Shown: one piece after another, positions 18,601 to 26,750 of the stretch
How positions within the stretch are numbered: position 1 is the first letter of the stretch
Layout of the letters: every line of letters begins with the position of its first letter
Assembly (NCBI GenBank): GCA_024998625.1
Contig: JACOEL010000001.1
Location: 124,001-188,000, forward strand
Reading direction: 5' to 3'
Origin: Nitrospira sp.
GTDB lineage: Bacteria; Nitrospirota; Nitrospiria; Nitrospirales; Nitrospiraceae
DNA: 64,000 nt
Translations under genes and position numbers: made by a program
Notes under the pieces: generated by a model
Database searches by the model: none
What the model was told of the DNA's origin: nothing
The model's input: the letters and a program-made list of their open reading frames with translations, nothing else

Positions 18601-19361
18601 CGATGAATGTGCACGAGTCCGGTGCGGTTCTCATCAAGAATACGGGACAGGACAACGGCAGCACGCTGCTGGATGAAGCCGTGAGGGAAGGTGTTGCGGT
18701 GCTCGTGAATCGCCCGCTGAATGCGATGCCGGCTCAGCGCGGCGGCGTAGTGCGGTTGGCCGATGCGCCGGTGCCGGCGCCGGAGGCGGACTTCGATCAG
18801 CAACGACAGAAGGTGGCCATCCTGGAAGAAGAGTATCGAAAGGATCTTGCGCCCGCGGTGGCCCACAGCGGCCAAGGCATGCTTCCCGCAGACTTTTTCC
18901 GATGGGCCGATGAACTGAACCGTATCCGCACGCAGGTGCAGGGATTGGAACAGTGGGAGCAAATCGAAACGCAGATGATTGCACCCCACGTCAACCAGGT
19001 GCTTCGCGCGCTCTCCGAGGCGTTTACGGGAACCGTGGCTGAGCAGTGGGAAGCCTGGCGTGACCGGTACGTACCGGAACTCCTCGCGCTCCTGCGAACC
19101 TTGCATCGGGAAGCCAGCGAGCGGAGCCGCCTGCGCGCGGAAGACCTGCATCGAACCCTCGATCCGCTGTTGCCCGCACAGAGACGGAAGGCCACCTTGT
19201 CGCAGAAGGCGCTGTGGATTCTCGCGAGCACGCCGGGTGTCACGTCCGTGCTCAACGGAATGCGCACGCCGGCCTACGTGGACGACGCGCTGCAGATCTT
19301 ACGGTGGGAGCCGTTGTCGGATGCGCGACGCGTCTACGATTGCTGTGCCGAGAAGAAGTAA
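15663..19361 (+). CDS. DUF255/thioredoxin-fold (YyaL/SPATA20-type) protein fused to an aldo/keto reductase
   Basis: 1232 residues in one uninterrupted frame. The N-terminal part (about 1-690) is a full YyaL-like protein: thioredoxin-like DsbH domain with C58-H-W-C61, then an alpha/alpha-barrel (N-acylglucosamine epimerase-like) with [20 protein letters not shown]. It ends in a [10 protein letters not shown] cysteine pair. After a ~45-residue linker, an aldo/keto reductase runs from ~738 to the end. All four tetrad residues seem present: Asp784 and Tyr789 in [11 protein letters not shown], Lys in VVSKIGYV and His in CLLHNPEY. Neither half is truncated. The start at 15663 lacks a clear ribosome site. 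Substrates are unknown. A normal YyaL is about 690 residues, so the fusion is real in this assembly. Confidence 0.88.
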   Translation: MTSTTAGREPNRLIQQTSPYLLQHAYNPVDWYPWGPEALAQAAKLNRPILLSIGYSSCHWCHVMERESFENEAIARLMNQHFVCIKVDREERPDLDEIYMQATLALNRNQGGWPMTVFLTPDQKPFFAGTYFPPEDRWGRPGFPTLLKKIAEYWEKDHAGVLTQAATLTARLQDGSHAPSPTTVGEAELDMAVTQFAEDFDAKLGGFGSAPKFPPATGLSLLLHCYHRTKDPHTLTMVRTTLDAMAAGGIYDQIGGGFARYSTDERWLVPHFEKMLYDNALLARVYVEAFQVTGDQNYRRVACETLDYILKEMTSPEGGFYSATDADSEGVEGKFFVWTPDEIGAALSNEEDVRRICVYYDVTPAGNWEHKNVLHTAKSVTSVAKELGLTVEELQETIDRVKPLLYAARANRVPPGLDDKVITAWNGMMISAMAEAGRVFDIPRYRAAAERACEFLLTTLSKPDGRLLRTYRAGTAHLDAYLEDYAYFAEGLIDTYEAGSHERYLSAAVRLAERILADFSDSQQGGFFTTARGHEALIMRSREGPDGATPSGNAVAASALARLSYHFGREDFRQAAAAAVRAYGRQIARYPRAFAKSLIVVDLLTSGPVEMAVIGAFNDPNAVALRAAVSRTYIPNRVIAYRTSQESAASHPLLQGKALVGGKAALYVCRNFACRQPIIDPADLPGLLDPSHTAAPPLAAPEQKVLSGKLYPGAATVQGTAGYAARKIHDATGPGSLAHGFGPFGTTGLTVSRLGFGTYRVGQREAEHREALLKAIRSGCNLIDTSTNYMDGESEQVVGTVLHQLIGAGEVAREDIIVVSKIGYVQGQNLAQAKTREKSGKPYPDMVKYGDDIWHCIHPEFLADQLTLSLDRLGLATLDVCLLHNPEYFLSHATRLGAGEQSDLSTLRDTFYARLQLAFEYCERQVEAGRLRGYGVSSNTSTASPDESGATSLSRMIAAAKAAAQKVGAAAHHFTVLQCPMNVHESGAVLIKNTGQDNGSTLLDEAVREGVAVLVNRPLNAMPAQRGGVVRLADAPVPAPEADFDQQRQKVAILEEEYRKDLAPAVAHSGQGMLPADFFRWADELNRIRTQVQGLEQWEQIETQMIAPHVNQVLRALSEAFTGTVAEQWEAWRDRYVPELLALLRTLHREASERSRLRAEDLHRTLDPLLPAQRRKATLSQKALWILASTPGVTSVLNGMRTPAYVDDALQILRWEPLSDARRVYDCCAEKK

Positions 19362-19435
19362 CTTGCCCTGTTCATTCGATTTGATTATTCTGTGCCTCGT
19401 CCACTCCACGAACTCACCTAGCGCCGGAGGTTTTC

Positions 19436-20011
19436 ATGATACGTTTGCGCCCGTTTGTCCTGCTCGGATTGCTTGCCGTCGCCGGCCCGCTGTTTCTTGA
19501 CGGCTGCGCGAGCAAATCGGGAACCAGCGGAGGAGTGACGGCGACTCCACCGAAGCCCCGCGCAGAGGAGCGTGTGGCTGCGGCTCCGGTACAGGAAATC
19601 CCCGCCCCGTCGGAGCCGGCCCCGGTGCCGTTGCGATCGGTGGAGATGGCCGCGCGGAATGCGACAGGGGAGCAGAACATTCCGTTCCCCGATGTGCTGT
19701 TTGATTTTGACCAATACGTCCTGCGGGATGATGCGCTGACGGCGGTGGAAGCCAATGCCAAGCGGTTGAAAGACAACCGGGTGACGAAGGTATTGCTGGA
19801 AGGCCGTTGCGACGAAGTCGGGACCTCCGAATACAATCTGGTGTTGGGTGAACGGCGAGCCCTCTCCGTGAAGCGGTACCTCGAATCCTTGGGTATGAGT
19901 CAGCTCCAGGTCGATGTGACCAGTTACGGAAAAGACCGGCCGTTATGCCTCCAGCACAATCCGGTCTGCTGGCAGAAGAACCGCAGTGTCCACTTCGTGG
20001 TAAAAGAGTAG
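19436..20011 (+). CDS. OmpA/Pal-family peptidoglycan-associated lipoprotein
   Basis: 191 residues. A lipoprotein signal (FLLDG-type region ending DGC, Cys near residue 24) has Asp in the lipobox, which is unusual. A Pro/Ala-rich linker precedes the OmpA-C domain (about 85-190), which has FDFDQYVLRDDAL, LEGRCDEVGTSEYNLVLGERRA and SYGKDRP. These match the diaminopimelate-binding Asp/Arg region of Pal. GGAGG lies just upstream of the ATG. Likely an outer-membrane anchor to peptidoglycan. No tolAB genes are nearby. Cysteines near the C-terminus (PLCLQHNPVCW) are atypical for Pal. Confidence 0.88.
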   Translation: MIRLRPFVLLGLLAVAGPLFLDGCASKSGTSGGVTATPPKPRAEERVAAAPVQEIPAPSEPAPVPLRSVEMAARNATGEQNIPFPDVLFDFDQYVLRDDALTAVEANAKRLKDNRVTKVLLEGRCDEVGTSEYNLVLGERRALSVKRYLESLGMSQLQVDVTSYGKDRPLCLQHNPVCWQKNRSVHFVVKE

Positions 20012-20223
20012 TCGTTCCTCGGCGTTCCTCTCACGGTGCGGCAGCGGCGATCTTCGCCTGTGCCGCGCCTGTTCGCCCTGCATTCCACTTCGAACCCATT
20101 CGTAACACAGAATTTACGGTCGCCTAACTCTCCTGGAACGTAGCAGGAATATCCTCCCTGTTAGAGCATCGGCAAAGTAGGAGACCGCGGCCGATGACAC
20201 CCATTCAACAAGGAGGATTCAGT

Positions 20224-20607
20224 ATGGTGACAGTCAGTGAGCTTATGACGAAGAAGCTGGTGACCGTGCCGGCCGGCACTTCGGCGGCGGACGCAGCCAG
20301 AGTGATGAACGAGCGCCATGTCGGGAGCGTGTTTATCGAGCAGAACGACCGTGTGGTCGGTATCGTGACCGAGTCCGATATTGTGCGAAAGGTCGTGGGC
20401 GAAAACAGACCGGTGCATTTTGTTCCAGTGGAAACAATCATGAGCAGTCCCGTCATCAGTCTCGACGAGCGCCGTTCGATCACGGAAGCGGCCGATCTCA
20501 TGCAACATCACCACACCCGCCATCTGGGTGTCTTGAAGAGCGGCGCGATCGTCGGGGTGCTTTCAGTACGGGATCTGTTGCAGCCGGTGTCGGTGGACGA
20601 GTTTTAA
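20224..20607 (+). CDS. Two-CBS-domain protein
   Basis: About 127 residues from ATG 20224 (MVTVSELMTKKLVTV) with AAGGAGGA upstream. The in-frame ATG at 20194 covers the ribosome site. Two CBS motifs are seen (about 4-60 with RHVGSVFIEQNDRVVGIVTESDIV, and 70-125 with HLGVLKSGAIVGVLSVRDLL), forming a Bateman module that binds adenosine nucleotides. There is no catalytic domain attached. Probably a stand-alone energy sensor. Confidence 0.88.
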   Translation: MVTVSELMTKKLVTVPAGTSAADAARVMNERHVGSVFIEQNDRVVGIVTESDIVRKVVGENRPVHFVPVETIMSSPVISLDERRSITEAADLMQHHHTRHLGVLKSGAIVGVLSVRDLLQPVSVDEF

Positions 20608-20638
20608 CTCGCCACCGCACCGGTACTCGTCCATCGAC

Positions 20639-20667
20639 GGCCTGCCGGGTCTGAGCAGGCCAACTTT
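20639..20667 (+). terminator. Weak terminator after the CBS gene
   Basis: A 7-bp stem GGCCTGC/GCAGGCC with a 9-nt loop is followed by AACTTTCCCC. The T-run is short. The rest of the 237-bp gap to the regulator gene shows nothing else. Confidence 0.35.
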
Positions 20668-20844
20668 CCCCTCTTCCTCCCCCATCACCTGTTCTGTTAC
20701 CTGCCTTGACGGCGCACTCGCCATCCCTCCACTCATTCGAGGAAATGTGGCTGTACCCGTTCACTCTCACATCGGGGTGAACTTAGGAGCGGTCCGCGGC
20801 AACATGAGTGGTGTACGGGAAAGAGAAAGCCGGGAAGAAAACGG

Positions 20845-21540
20845 TCAGGTGGTCTGAAGTTTGTATCCGATCCCGCGAATGGTCACGATGAAAATCGGCT
20901 TGGCAGGATCCGCTTCGATTTTCTGGCGTAGCGAATGGATGTGAACATCCAGCGCATGTTCTTCTAGCGCATAGTCCTCCCCCCAGACACGGTTGAGCAG
21001 ATCCTGCCTCGACAGCACGACACCCGGCGAGAGGAGAAATTGATGGAGGATACGAAATTCCTTCGGTGTGAGTTCGACGAGGGCTCCCCCAACGGTCACC
21101 TCATGGCGAGCGGTATCCATAGTGAGGCCTGGGACGCGGAGCACGGAAGGCGATTCGGACGTTATCTTGAGGCGACGAAGTATCGCCCGGATGTGCGCGA
21201 GCAGTTCACGGTAATGAGGGGAACAGAACACAAGGTCGTATCCAGCCTCCAGTTCGGTGAGGCATTCATCCGGGCCGCATGACTTGTCGAATGGCTGAAG
21301 GACAATGATGGGGATGGTAGGTGAGAACTGGTCTCGACGGCCGGTTTCTTGGGCGAGGATGTCTCGATCCACAAGAATCAGTGCCGGGGAGTGTCGCCGG
21401 ATTTCTCCCTGAGCGGACGTCAGTGTCGCCGCCACGCTCAGACTGTAGCCGTTGGTCTCCAGCAGTTGTGCGAGAGATCGGGACGAAACTTTGTCGGCGC
21501 TTACGAGAAGGAGAGGCGTCTTTGTGCCGCTTGTGGTCAT
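20845..21540 (-). CDS. OmpR/PhoB-type regulator with degenerate receiver
   Basis: About 231 residues from ATG 21540 (GGAGGG upstream). The receiver-like domain (about 8-120) keeps the central Asp (LILVDRD). The N-terminal acidic pair is replaced by Ser-Ala (LLLVSADK), and the switch Lys before Pro is Ser (VFCSPHY). Normal phosphorylation-driven activation is therefore unlikely. The C-terminal winged helix (about 135-228) is intact: VELTPKEFRILHQFLLSPG, SRQDLLNRVWG and VTIRGIGYKL. It is divergent from the phosphate porin, and a Pho-box-like repeat and a perfect 13-bp inverted repeat lie in its leader. No kinase gene is adjacent. Confidence 0.85.
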   Translation of the reverse strand: MTTSGTKTPLLLVSADKVSSRSLAQLLETNGYSLSVAATLTSAQGEIRRHSPALILVDRDILAQETGRRDQFSPTIPIIVLQPFDKSCGPDECLTELEAGYDLVFCSPHYRELLAHIRAILRRLKITSESPSVLRVPGLTMDTARHEVTVGGALVELTPKEFRILHQFLLSPGVVLSRQDLLNRVWGEDYALEEHALDVHIHSLRQKIEADPAKPIFIVTIRGIGYKLQTT

Positions 21541-21551
21541 GAACCCTCCAT

Positions 21552-21588
21552 GCATTGATCGAGCACCCTAAGGTCGCTCGATCAATGC
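21552..21588 (-). promoter_or_regulatory. 13-bp perfect inverted repeat in the regulator leader
   Basis: GCATTGATCGAGC (21552-21564), an 11-nt spacer, then its exact complement (21576-21588). It lies 12 bp upstream of the regulator start codon and overlaps its ribosome-site side. It could be an operator bound by a dimer (autoregulation) or an RNA hairpin limiting translation. There is no T-run for termination. Confidence 0.6.
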
Positions 21589-21601
21589 GGAGTAATCAGC
21601 C

Positions 21602-21619
21602 TGTTACATGTGTGTAAAT
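21602..21619 (-). promoter_or_regulatory. Pho-box-like direct repeat upstream of the degenerate regulator
   Basis: On the minus strand it reads ATTTACA-CACA-TGTAACA: two heptamers with 11-bp periodicity, about 60 bp before the 21540 start. Confidence 0.4.
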
Positions 21620-21648
21620 TTTCTCCCCGCCGCACATCCTCATAGTGT

Positions 21649-21666
21649 GTTTACAAAGTCTTAATA
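21649..21666 (+). promoter_or_regulatory. Pho-box-like direct repeat upstream of the porin gene
   Basis: GTTTACA-AAGT-CTTAATA on the plus strand, with 11-bp spacing between heptamers, about 130 bp before the porin start. The second half-site is weaker. Confidence 0.35.
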
Positions 21667-21795
21667 CGTCGGTGACAGGTGCGTCACGAAGCCGAGGGAT
21701 ACTCGCCGCGTCAAATCGTTTGGCTTCATCATTTGTACTGTAAGCACAGACCATGGTCCGAATGGGTAACAGCATCACACTATGAGGAGGGATGA

Positions 21796-23307
21796 ATGAA
21801 GTACGGGAGAATCCATGTTCTCAAACGGTCTGCAGCGACGCTCGGCATCTGCGGAGCGCTGTTCTACTTGCCGCTGCCGGGATCGGCCAGCGCAAACGAT
21901 GCCGCGCCGACAGTCGTCGCCCAGGGGCCTGCTCAATCGATCCAGGCGCTCTCCGCCATGGAGACGGTACCGCAGGTGACACCCACCGCGAACAGTACCG
22001 ACCGACAAACATCGGGGCAGCGCCTCTCGATCGAGAGTACCTCCCTCGAAAGCCTGTTACTCGAGAAAGGGGTGATCACGCAGGAAGACTGGATCCGTCT
22101 CAAGGCCGAGGAGGAACGCCGCGTGTTCGAACAGTCCGCGGAATTGCAGATGGCCGGCAATCCTCGTTGGTACGAGCGCATTCGCATCACCGGCTACATT
22201 CAATACAAGTACAACATGGCGGCCACGAATCGCCTGTTCGACAATCCTTTGGGCGACAGCTTCGGCGACCAGCAGGGCAATGAATTTTACATCCGCCGGA
22301 TGCGGTTGGTGTTTCAAGGGCAAGTGTCGGAACGGGTAGCTTTCTTCACCCAGTTTGCGCTCGAAGGAGGGCAACAGACGCCGGCAAATAACGAGATGAT
22401 CGACGCCTATGCGGATTACTACCTCACCAAGGACAAGGTGCACCGCTTACGCTTTGGTTTGCAACGCGTTCCCAATTCCTTCGATACGTACCGGTCGAGC
22501 ACGAACCGGCAGGAAATGGACCGTCACGAATCCATCCAGAGCGGCGCGCCGGGCGAACGCGATTTGGGCGTGGCCTACTACTGGAGTCCCAAGATCGCAC
22601 AAGAGCGGTTTGCTCAATTGGCTGCCTATCACAACGGTCCCGGCGACTATGGCGTGTTTGGGGTCATGGTCTACAACGGGCAAGGCAGGAGCCGGTTCGA
22701 GTTGAATAAGGATAAACACATCGGCGCCAAGGTCTCCTATCCCTTCCAATTTCCGAACGGGCGGCTGCTCGAGGCCGGCGTGCTCGGGTACCACGGAGTG
22801 TTTTCCGTGCAGGGAGCCAGTCAACCCGGAGGTGCCGGCGCAGCGAGGTGTATCAGCCCCCTGACTTCGGAAGGCGGTTGCGATATCAAGGATCAACGCG
22901 TCACCGCTTACGTGTGGACTCCGCCTCAACCTTGGGGCCTCCTGGCTGAATTCACCGTCGGTCGCGGCCCTAAACGAAACGCCCAGACCAACTTCATTGA
23001 GGAAAGCAATGTGGTGGGTGGCTATGTACAGGGGTACTACACCTGGCGCTACTCCGATGTTGGTATGTTGACTCCGTACGTTCGTTACGGCGAGTACTAT
23101 GGAGGCTTCAAATCACTCACTGGTGCGCCGGACGGGCAATCACGCACATGGAATCTGGGTTTGGTGTGGGAGCCCGATACCCATTTCAGAGTAGTGGCGG
23201 ATTGGATGTTCAAGGATGGTTTGAACAGTACCTTGGTCGCGAACCGTGCCCAAAGTGACTTCGACGCATCGCAGCTGCGATTGATGACACAATGGTTCTG
23301 GAACTAA
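21796..23307 (+). CDS. Phosphate-selective porin (OprO/OprP family)
   Basis: Outer-membrane anion channel for phosphate or polyphosphate, 503 residues. A signal peptide (cleavage near SASA, residue ~33) is followed by a low-complexity segment and a short coiled-coil stretch (SLESLLLEKGVITQEDWIRLK), typical of the trimerising N-terminus of this family. A beta-barrel follows, starting RIRITGYIQYKY and GNEFYIRRMRLVFQGQVSE, and ending in aromatic residues (MTQWFWN). A strong GAGGAGG ribosome site is present. The neighbours are phosphate genes, consistent with induction on phosphate limitation. It has its own terminator. Confidence 0.9.
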   Translation: MKYGRIHVLKRSAATLGICGALFYLPLPGSASANDAAPTVVAQGPAQSIQALSAMETVPQVTPTANSTDRQTSGQRLSIESTSLESLLLEKGVITQEDWIRLKAEEERRVFEQSAELQMAGNPRWYERIRITGYIQYKYNMAATNRLFDNPLGDSFGDQQGNEFYIRRMRLVFQGQVSERVAFFTQFALEGGQQTPANNEMIDAYADYYLTKDKVHRLRFGLQRVPNSFDTYRSSTNRQEMDRHESIQSGAPGERDLGVAYYWSPKIAQERFAQLAAYHNGPGDYGVFGVMVYNGQGRSRFELNKDKHIGAKVSYPFQFPNGRLLEAGVLGYHGVFSVQGASQPGGAGAARCISPLTSEGGCDIKDQRVTAYVWTPPQPWGLLAEFTVGRGPKRNAQTNFIEESNVVGGYVQGYYTWRYSDVGMLTPYVRYGEYYGGFKSLTGAPDGQSRTWNLGLVWEPDTHFRVVADWMFKDGLNSTLVANRAQSDFDASQLRLMTQWFWN

Positions 23308-23323
23308 CGAGCAAGTAGCCGTT

Positions 23324-23375
23324 GGCGGGCGTTCGGACTTCAAGTTCCGGACGCCTGCCTCTTCCGTTCTTTTTC
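23324..23375 (+). terminator. Rho-independent terminator of the porin gene
   Basis: An imperfect stem of about 14 bp with two G-U pairs (GGCGGGCGTTCGGA with the complement ending at 23359) is followed by CTTCCG and a TTCTTTTT run. It lies 17 bp after the stop. Confidence 0.75.
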
Positions 23376-23673
23376 CTGCCAATTGGCAGTCTCGCTTTAT
23401 TCAGATCAACCTGGTCCTCATTCTTCACGCAAGCTTCTCCTACAGACGCCGACCGGTCGCTGGGATAAGCCGGCCTACGGCTCAGCGGCATGCCCCCGAA
23501 TGGGCTCTCCCCTGTCAGCCTCAACAGACGGTCTCACGTATGCTTCGGCCTCTCGGGGTTTCATACGCCCATCACGATTGGCGTCCCGTCGGTTTCGTGA
23601 GGAAGGTTCCTGACGAAACCGACCAGGCTCACCGCAAATCGAGGAGCCGGCACGATTTTATGATTTCAATGCA
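23376..23673. other. Intergenic region with a strong palindrome (23588-23623)
   Basis: It contains an 11-bp perfect inverted repeat GTCGGTTTCGT/ACGAAACCGAC enclosing an inner GGAA/TTCC pairing, 36 bp in total. There is no T-run, so it may be a Rho-dependent stop for the minus-strand lipoprotein gene or a protein site. On the minus strand, 23550-23585 would read as an EF-hand-like loop (D-A-N-R-D-G...E), but that frame has no start codon. Confidence 0.4.
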
Positions 23674-24369
23674 TCACGGGGCCGGAGGTCCTGACGGCGA
23701 TTTGGACTCAGCCGACAGACGCCGGAGGTCGATGGCGAGAATGCGGCCCTCGTCGATATAGGGCCACGAGGGCCGTTTGTCAGGCGCAGCCAGGGCCGAC
23801 GGGTGAGCGAATTCAACTCGGAAGCTCGTACGTGAGATAGGAACGAGCGGACTGTCGACCGGATCGAAATCCGTCACCATGTTTTGATTCATCCCATCAG
23901 TCGGGAGCGTGCGGTTGTTGGCGAGGACAACCACCAGGTACCCGTCCTGGACGAACATCCCGCCGGACGTGATGGCCAGTCCGGTGCTGGAGTCGGAAAA
24001 GCGACGGTAAAACGTCACCAGTTCATCGGGCTTGGCCTCAGTCAACGCGCGGCTGAGTCTTGGGGCCAAGGCCTGGATCTCAGTGGATGAAAAGGCGGGC
24101 GTGGCTTGAGCCTGTCCTGTGATCAAGGAGCCGATGAATCCGGATCGCGGGATGACTCGCAAGCCGCCCAGCACCTTGGCGATCTGTTCTGAGGAGACAT
24201 CGGCCGGGTGCTGATGGCTGGACTGGGCATGCTCATCCACGTAGAGCCGGATCGCGGTGATGGGATCTTGATACGAGGTGCGTGGCGGCGGCGGCATGGT
24301 GCAGGCGAACTGCGTCGCGGCGGCAAGAAGCAAGGGGATGATGACGGTTCGACGCAATATGGGATCCAT
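23674..24369 (-). CDS. Lipoprotein, unknown
   Basis: 231 residues with a lipoprotein signal (LLLAAATQFAC, Cys at ~23). The mature sequence starts with a Pro-rich stretch and then a mixed alpha/beta domain, including LVTFYRRFSDSSTGLAITSGGMFVQDGYLVVVLANNRT. No catalytic motif is recognised. It lies downstream of pstS in the same direction, but a terminator separates them. A role in phosphate response is only suggested by location. Confidence 0.7.
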   Translation of the reverse strand: MDPILRRTVIIPLLLAAATQFACTMPPPPRTSYQDPITAIRLYVDEHAQSSHQHPADVSSEQIAKVLGGLRVIPRSGFIGSLITGQAQATPAFSSTEIQALAPRLSRALTEAKPDELVTFYRRFSDSSTGLAITSGGMFVQDGYLVVVLANNRTLPTDGMNQNMVTDFDPVDSPLVPISRTSFRVEFAHPSALAAPDKRPSWPYIDEGRILAIDLRRLSAESKSPSGPPAP

Positions 24370-24462
24370 TCCTCTTCTCCAGTCTCAAGTTCGTGGGAAA
24401 GCACGATCGGCGGTTTACGGAAGCTGAGAGCCGACTCGCGCGCGCATCATACCAAAATAAAC

Positions 24463-24496
24463 AGAAAAGGGAGCGCCTTTTGCACCAGGCGCTCCC
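24463..24496 (-). terminator. Rho-independent terminator of the first pstS
   Basis: On the minus strand a 9-bp stem GGGAGCGCC/GGCGCTCCC with a 10-nt loop is followed by TTTTCTGTTTATTTT. It lies about 40 bp past the pstS stop. Confidence 0.88.
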
Positions 24497-24534
24497 TGTC
24501 CGTTCCCTCGTCGCAGATGCGATGGTGAGGGGTG

Positions 24535-25695
24535 TTACCGTGCGTGCTGTTCGGCGACTTGTAGATCCTGAGACGGCAGGGTGACCATCGCCCCTTTGGC
24601 CAGCCCCAGCTCCTGGCGATTCTTCGCCACCTGCGTCGAGGTCAGCGGATAGAAGTTCGCCCGCGCTACGGTCTCCTGTCCCTGGCGGCTGTTCACGAAG
24701 GCAAGAAACTCTTCAACGATCGGGTCCAGTTTGTCATTCGGGCCCTTCTTCACATACAGGTACAACGAACGGCCCAACGGATAGGCACCGGAGGTGACGG
24801 TCTCGATCGACGGCAACAGGGCCGGTCCTTCGGGCTGGGCGGCAATGGGCACCTGACGGACAGCCGAGATGTCGAAACCGGCGCCGGCATACCCCACCCC
24901 AAGCGGGTCTTGGGCGATCGCAATGATCTCCGACGCCGAACCTGGTTGCTCGACCACGTCGTCCACCAGCTCCCCGTCCTTCAGGGCGACATGTTTGAAA
25001 AACTCCCTGGTGCCGGAGCGCTTGTCTCGCCCGTACAGGTGAACCGGCTGTTTGGCCAGCGTGGAGTCGCCCAATCCGATTTGACTCCAATTGGTGACGG
25101 AGGCCAGGCCCCGTTTATGGTCTTTTCCGAAGATGGCGTCGACTTCCGCCAAGGTCAGTCGCTGAAGCGGGTTGTCCTTGTTCACATAGATGGCAACTGC
25201 ATCCATGGCGATAGGCACTTCCAAGGGGCGATAGCCGTAATTGGATTCAAAGCCCTTGGATTCATCTTCCGTCAACTGCCTGGAAGAGGCGAGCAATTCA
25301 ACCGTGCTGGATCCGGCCGTGCCCCTGCCCTGTACCTTGTCCCCCCGCCGTTGATAGGAGAGGCCCAGCAAGAACTCGCGTATGGCGGCGCTCGACCCGG
25401 TTCCCTCGACCGCAATCTGTGCGGCTGGATGGAGACTGGAGAATTGCGCCGCGAGCCTTGAAATGAGCGGCCGCATCGTATCCGATCCGGCGATGCTGAG
25501 TTTCCCCTTGAGACCGTTGTGGTTCACATAGGGTTCGATTGCGGGGTCCACGTTGGGGCCTCCGCCGCCGCTCAGTCCCGCGTGTTCCGCACGGACCTGG
25601 GAGCCCGTCAGGATCAGCATGGCGGCGGCTGCCGCCGCGACCCACGCTTGCGCTCTCGGTCGGTGATGGGAACCTGTCTGCTGCACGTGTGCCAT
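24535..25695 (-). CDS. pstS: Phosphate ABC transporter substrate-binding protein PstS (copy 1)
   Basis: 386 residues. A signal peptide ends near QVRA (residue ~36), and a Gly-rich linker precedes the type II periplasmic-binding fold. Phosphate-site motifs are present: IAGSDTMRPLI, EGTGSSAAI and the late loop YGRDKRSGTREFF (Arg and Ser that contact phosphate). GGAGG precedes the ATG. It stands alone, with no permease beside it, and has its own terminator. The clear Pho-box-like repeat 127 bp upstream is oriented towards it. It probably supplies a second binding protein for the single PstCAB encoded at 32.3-37.1 kb. Confidence 0.92.
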   Translation of the reverse strand: MAHVQQTGSHHRPRAQAWVAAAAAAMLILTGSQVRAEHAGLSGGGGPNVDPAIEPYVNHNGLKGKLSIAGSDTMRPLISRLAAQFSSLHPAAQIAVEGTGSSAAIREFLLGLSYQRRGDKVQGRGTAGSSTVELLASSRQLTEDESKGFESNYGYRPLEVPIAMDAVAIYVNKDNPLQRLTLAEVDAIFGKDHKRGLASVTNWSQIGLGDSTLAKQPVHLYGRDKRSGTREFFKHVALKDGELVDDVVEQPGSASEIIAIAQDPLGVGYAGAGFDISAVRQVPIAAQPEGPALLPSIETVTSGAYPLGRSLYLYVKKGPNDKLDPIVEEFLAFVNSRQGQETVARANFYPLTSTQVAKNRQELGLAKGAMVTLPSQDLQVAEQHAR

Positions 25696-25821
25696 GTGAT
25701 GCCTCCGTGTGAGTGGTAGATGATCCGAATGATTGTCAATACGCGCCGTTATCGTGATCGATCGAACCTGTTTGAATGCCTCGGAGGATACGCCAGGCCA
25801 ATTGCTGTGTGATTAGAGGCT

Positions 25822-25839
25822 TGTTAACTCCGTGTTAAC
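25822..25839 (-). promoter_or_regulatory. Pho-box-like direct repeat (best match) upstream of pstS copy 1
   Basis: On the minus strand it reads GTTAACA-CGGA-GTTAACA: two identical heptamers exactly 11 bp apart. The spacing is that of known PhoB and PhoP boxes, and the half-site equals the Bacillus PhoP TTAACA core. It lies between divergent pstS and the 39-residue peptide. Confidence 0.65.
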
Positions 25840-25963
25840 TCTTCCCGTTCGACTCTCTTCGAAGAAGTAACCGTCCCGTAATCGGCCTCTAAGCTGTCTG
25901 GAACAGTGGGGTTCTAGACTGTGAGGCAAGAGTGAAGGCAATTGTTTATCAAGGAGGTGTTCG

Positions 25964-26083
25964 ATGCTGTCCGATTTGTTGATGGTGCCGGTTTCCACCA
26001 ACGGGACGTTTCTCTTCACGATGCTGCTCTTGGTCGCGCTGTTTGCTGGGTTGTGGTCCGCGATGATCAGGAACGGGTGGTGA
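25964..26083 (+). CDS. Single-pass membrane micropeptide (39 aa), unknown
   Basis: MLSDLLMVPVSTNGTFLFT starts a 39-residue frame with one transmembrane helix (FTMLLLVALFAGLWSAMI) and a basic end (RNGW). AAGGAGGTG lies 6-7 bp upstream, an excellent ribosome site. It is divergent from pstS and shares the Pho-box region, so phosphate control is plausible. The broken psiE copy starts 50 bp downstream. No family recognised. Confidence 0.55.
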   Translation: MLSDLLMVPVSTNGTFLFTMLLLVALFAGLWSAMIRNGW

Positions 26084-26132
26084 CATTCAAGTCGAAGACC
26101 ACTTCGGGTGGAGAGGAAAGTAAGACGAACGC

Positions 26133-26632
26133 ACGACTTTTTTTAAGCTCCAGCCACGCGTCAGTCGAGTCAACGGTATCATTAATCGGCTCCTGGACAC
26201 CGATCCCATCGACGCATGGATGAAAGGCATCAAGGCCGTCCCAGTCTGCTCATACTGACGATCCTCATCGCCATGCCCAGCGGGGTCATCAAGACCTTCC
26301 TGGATATCCGACTGTTGTTCGATATGCCGGTTGAAATCGGGCTGTGCCAGATCAGTGTCGATACGCTGATCCTGCTCGCGGTCGTGGAAGTGTTTAAGAC
26401 CACGCTGACCTATTTTTCTGAAGGCCGCGTCAACGTTACCTTTCTCGGCGATACGATTCTCGTGGTCATGTTGACGGAAATCAATTTGCTCGGGTTCAAG
26501 GATGCGGACCACATGAAGGTGCTCTTGCTCGGAGCCATTCGCCTGTCGCTCGGAGCGATACGAGTGGTGGCGGTGCGCTGTTCCCCTGCCCATGGAGAGG
26601 GTAACGGCGGGGGGTGCCGCCGGACGCGGTGA
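26133..26632 (+). pseudogene. Broken copy of the psiE-family gene
   Basis: It aligns codon by codon with the intact gene at 27713-28222 (shared VDTLILLAVVEVFKTTL and VVMLTEI segments). Two lesions are visible. The position matching the start ATG is ACG (26133-26135), with an in-frame TAA at 26121 closing off upstream starts. One base is missing at about 26241 (GTCC-CAGTCTG against GTCCTCAGTCTG), shifting the frame after WMKGIKAV. After the shift the frame stays open to 26632, with substitutions inside otherwise conserved helices. This is a recent tandem duplicate losing function, unless the missing base is a sequencing error. Confidence 0.8.
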
Positions 26633-26750
26633 GAGGTATGACGGTCTGGAGAACCGGCCTGACGTAAGCGTCCAACTGGAACGGGGGGGATCCAACTGCC
26701 CTGCTCGCACTGAGAATCGTGGCGTATGCGAGACGAGGGGGAGGACTCGC

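Noticed and set aside
23440-23560. Riboswitch in the gap after the porin
   Set aside because: I compared it by eye with cyclic-di-GMP and cobalamin consensus cores and found no matching conserved blocks.
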